Source: Minisyncoccota bacterium
GTDB taxonomy: Bacteria; Patescibacteriota; Minisyncoccia; Phycocordibacterales; UBA1006
Assembly: GCA_937970115.1 (NCBI GenBank)
Contig: CALBVO010000069.1
Coordinates: 1-6,663 of the forward strand
Reading direction: 5' to 3'
DNA: 6,663 nt
The position numbers and the translations under genes are program-made. Positions 4,676-6,663 of the stretch are shown in pieces (position 1 is the stretch's first letter; each line of letters starts with the position of its first letter). The notes beneath the pieces are model-generated. The model did no database searches. It was not told the DNA's origin and worked only from the letters and a program-made list of their open reading frames with translations.

Positions 4676-5595
4676 TGAAGATATACGTAAATATCTTCCA
4701 AGGCCTTAACTGCATCTCCTGCAGAAATATTATTTTGATGATATTTTACATCAGTTACATCACCAGCTGCCCAAATTCCTTCGACAGAAGTTTTTTGTGT
4801 ATAGGGATCAGCAACAATTTGATTATACTGATTGAGTTCAACTAAATCAGTAACAATATCAGAATTTGGTATTTGTCCAATTTCGACAAACACTCCTTTT
4901 ACATCCAGTTTGGTTTGCTCTTTGGTATTCGTGTCTTCGTAAATTAATCCATCAACAAAGTTTTCACCGGTAACCTCGACACTTGTTGCATTTAGAATTC
5001 CGGTCATATTTGGGTGAGCGAGAACTTTTTCAACGGTAATTGGGTCTGCCTTGTACTCAGAACCACGTTGCAGTAGTGTCACTGATTTACAGTACGCCAA
5101 CAATTGAGCGGCAGATTCAAATCCAGCATTTCCACCTCCAATTACCACTACATCCATGTCAGAAAATAGTGGACCGTCACATGATGCACAATAGGTGAGA
5201 CCCTTATGTTCTAATCGATCAGCACCAATAGCTGGTAGTTTGCGTCGAGCAGATCCCGCAGCAATGAAGACTGTTTTTGTATTAAAGGCTTCGTCTTTGT
5301 TGTTTTTGATAGTAAAAGTACCGTCATCATTTTTTATTATTTCTTCTGCGCGTGCACCTGATTGTAGGGTAAGTGTCTCACCATCATTGTAATATTCCAA
5401 ATGAGCCTTAAAATCTGCTGCAAGCTTACTACCTGCAATTTCAGGACTTCCAATCCAGTTATAAATGGTTTCTGAAACAACTGATTGACCGCCAAATTCT
5501 TCGGTAATTAATAGTGTTTTCAATTTTTTTCGAGCTGCATAGACTCCTGCTGCTGTACCTGCAGGGCCAGCTCCTATAATGATTAAATCGTACAT
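4669..5595 (-). CDS. trxB: Thioredoxin reductase-like flavoprotein, AhpF-type, probably NADH-dependent
   Basis: This cytoplasmic FAD enzyme passes electrons from a nicotinamide cofactor through a dithiol to thioredoxin- or glutaredoxin-like partners. The 308 aa give the normal length for low-Mr thioredoxin reductase. Seen: FAD motif GAGPAG (8-13), FGGQ (34-37), redox pair C136-A-S-C139 followed by DGPLF, second nucleotide-binding motif GGGNAG (153-158), and the C-terminal FAD motif WAAGDVTD (275-282). The NADPH-specific HRRxxxR motif of TrxB is replaced by QRGSEYKAD (176-184). That region, with KGLTYC..CDGPLF and GVFVEIGQIPN, reads like the C-terminal half of AhpF, an NADH-linked reductase. 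The N-terminal double thioredoxin domain of AhpF is absent, so it must act on a separate partner not in this window. There is no Shine-Dalgarno sequence (aaaaataatcattATG). A CATAAT hexamer at 5615-5610 could be its -10 box. The assignment to the TrxR/AhpF family is secure; NADH preference is inferred. Confidence 0.92.
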   Translation of the reverse strand: MYDLIIIGAGPAGTAAGVYAARKKLKTLLITEEFGGQSVVSETIYNWIGSPEIAGSKLAADFKAHLEYYNDGETLTLQSGARAEEIIKNDDGTFTIKNNKDEAFNTKTVFIAAGSARRKLPAIGADRLEHKGLTYCASCDGPLFSDMDVVVIGGGNAGFESAAQLLAYCKSVTLLQRGSEYKADPITVEKVLAHPNMTGILNATSVEVTGENFVDGLIYEDTNTKEQTKLDVKGVFVEIGQIPNSDIVTDLVELNQYNQIVADPYTQKTSVEGIWAAGDVTDVKYHQNNISAGDAVKALEDIYVYLHA

Positions 5596-5773
5596 AATGA
5601 TTATTTTTGATTATGTGTTTATAAAACTAATTAAATAGTATGTATATAGTATAGCGTAGCAGGGAATAGTGTATAGATATTGACATTATATATATTATAT
5701 GATAATTTTATACTTAAATTAAGGTTATATTTCTCACCTAAAAAGTAGAAAATTCTTTTAAAATTATATAAAA
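5596..5773. other. AT-rich divergent intergenic region
   Basis: These 178 nt separate the divergently transcribed reductase gene and the gene at 5774. I find no credible gene in it. It holds a TTGACA-type plus-strand promoter, possible minus-strand -10 boxes (TATACT, CATAAT) for the reductase, and a short AGGT...ACCT inverted repeat (about 5722-5739) too small to call an operator. Confidence 0.6.
5680..5708 (+). promoter_or_regulatory. Strong candidate promoter for the gene at 5774
   Basis: A perfect TTGACA (5680-5685) is followed after 17 nt by TAATTT (5703-5708), itself preceded by an extended TG at 5700-5701. GATAAT (5701-5706) at 15 nt spacing is an alternative -10. Initiation near 5714 would leave an AT-rich leader of about 60 nt, the longest in the window, without a Shine-Dalgarno sequence next to the ATG. 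Confidence 0.55.
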
Positions 5774-6663
5774 ATGAATACAAAAACAGCAACTCAGGAA
5801 ACTCACAGAGTATTAACCCATGTAGACCCTCATGTAGATGAATTAACTGGAAACGAGGTAGTTAAAAGAATGAATGCCAAGCATGGCATTATAACTGTTA
5901 TTGATTTTGTTTCTAATGAGGAGGCAAAAGAAATCATCTCAGTATATCCAAATACTATTGCATTAGGTGTGGGTGGATCAGAATCAGATACTGATGAACA
6001 TACCGTTAACGGTGAAAAGAAAATGTTAATTGTGAAGTCGGGTACACGTTCTATTGCTATAATTCCTTTTAAGAAAGAGATAACGAGTTCTATCGAAATG
6101 CTTATTGAGAATTTTGGTATTGAGCCAGGTAAAGATATGCCAGGCCTAGCTGGGCTTATCGATTATGCCCATAGAAATGATACCTATGGTGCAAAAAATA
6201 TGCTCGAGCTTGGTAATATTGTTAAATTGATGCATAAAAGTAGTCAATATACTAACCAGGATGTCGTTGATTGGTTTAGTGACTTGGCAGAATGTTATGA
6301 AAAGTCATATGATTTTTTTGGCAATAATGATGGTATACGCAATGTTTTGCGTGGCAATAAATTACTTCGTTTATCAAAAGAGGAGTATGCTGCCTTAGTT
6401 AAAAAAACTACTACTTCTAAATCTAAAACATATGGACGATTTGTTTTATCTTATTCTGCAACCATTAATGATGTTGTAGCCGTTAAGATTGCAAAAAAAT
6501 ATGGCAAAGAGTCTTTGGGTACCAGTTATAAGACACCTGTTATATTTGTAAACGCAAACAAGTTTGAGCCATCTGAAGGTGACTTATGTATTGGTTTTGG
6601 TGGAGAGCTTTTCTCTGCATATCCTGCAGAGATTATGGCTACCGTTACAGGAATTCGATCAAA
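5774..6663 (+). CDS. Putative metal-dependent hydrolase, MYG1/DHH-like (partial, at least 296 aa)
   Basis: The frame opens at the ATG at 5774 (an in-frame TAA lies at 5759) and runs off the right edge, so the C-terminus is missing. There is no signal peptide or membrane helix; it is probably cytoplasmic. Clustered possible metal ligands are H16, D18, H20, D22 and E23 in THVDPHVDE, then D72, D74, E75 and H76 after GVGG (66-69), then D130, H133 and D136 in LIDYAHRNDTYG. The HxDE...GVGG...DEH order recalls MYG1 (UPF0160), whose motifs are HNGxFHxDE, DVGG and DHH, within the wider DHH/DHHA1 phosphoesterase/nuclease world. Spacing differs (three instead of four residues between the first two His), so this is a tentative family guess. 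A second domain (about 220-296) begins at RFVLSYSATINDVVAVKIAK. It has a TTGACA promoter upstream and no Shine-Dalgarno sequence. The substrate is unknown. Confidence 0.75.
   Translation, partial: MNTKTATQETHRVLTHVDPHVDELTGNEVVKRMNAKHGIITVIDFVSNEEAKEIISVYPNTIALGVGGSESDTDEHTVNGEKKMLIVKSGTRSIAIIPFKKEITSSIEMLIENFGIEPGKDMPGLAGLIDYAHRNDTYGAKNMLELGNIVKLMHKSSQYTNQDVVDWFSDLAECYEKSYDFFGNNDGIRNVLRGNKLLRLSKEEYAALVKKTTTSKSKTYGRFVLSYSATINDVVAVKIAKKYGKESLGTSYKTPVIFVNANKFEPSEGDLCIGFGGELFSAYPAEIMATVTGIRS

Noticed and set aside
5195..5392. 65-codon plus-strand frame inside the reductase gene
   Set aside because: It is antisense to the FAD/CxxC region of a clearly conserved gene and has no independent support.
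5636..5680. Repeated TATAGTATAG / AGTGTATAG words that might be operator repeats
   Set aside because: The copies are short, imperfect and in AT-rich DNA where such words recur by chance.
1..6663. tRNA, rRNA, CRISPR array, insertion sequence or attachment site
   Set aside because: No cloverleaf-like sequence, spaced direct repeats, transposase motif or terminal inverted repeats were seen on either strand.

Overview
The window looks like a fragment of an AT-rich, compact bacterial genome, most plausibly a Patescibacteria / candidate phyla radiation member. This placement is an inference from several traits: short intergenic gaps, many tiny unrecognised proteins, genes without Shine-Dalgarno sequences, hairpin terminators that swallow stop codons, and a strongly diverged leucyl-tRNA synthetase with extra domains. 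The genetic code is the ordinary bacterial one. The 1010-codon leuS frame has no internal TGA and its conserved glycines use GGN, which argues against the UGA=Gly code of Gracilibacteria/Absconditabacteria.

Left part (1-807), all on the minus strand: the first codons of a TRAM-domain protein that runs off the left edge, probably an RlmD/TrmA-type rRNA/tRNA uracil methyltransferase; a 112-aa unrecognised basic protein (178-516) with its own promoter and terminator; and a 43-aa lysine-rich peptide gene (601-732) whose TGA stop sits inside a terminator hairpin. That peptide gene is divergent from leuS.

Centre (808-4038), plus strand: a two-gene transcription unit. leuS encodes a 1010-aa leucyl-tRNA synthetase in which a Nudix domain of about 160 residues is inserted at the start of the editing (CP1) domain. 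A second insertion of about 45 residues lies later in CP1, and the leucine-specific domain before KMSKS is missing. Four bases after it comes a 53-aa single-pass membrane protein, and then a perfect 16-bp terminator hairpin.

Right part (4039-6663): a 185-aa membrane-anchored, Ser/Thr-rich protein with two cysteines (4072-4629, +) converges on a thioredoxin reductase-like flavoenzyme (4669-5595, -). The two share a 19-bp bidirectional terminator. The reductase resembles the catalytic half of AhpF and lacks the NADPH-type HRRxxxR motif, so NADH use is likely. After a 178-nt AT-rich spacer with a good TTGACA promoter, a gene of at least 296 codons (5774 to the right edge) starts. It has a HxDE...GVGG...DEH pattern reminiscent of MYG1/DHH-type metal-dependent hydrolases.

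Functionally the window mixes translation (leuS, the probable rRNA methyltransferase) with redox maintenance (reductase) and unknown envelope proteins. Apart from leuS plus the 53-aa membrane gene, nothing forms a clear operon. No tRNA, rRNA, CRISPR array, insertion sequence or attachment site was seen.
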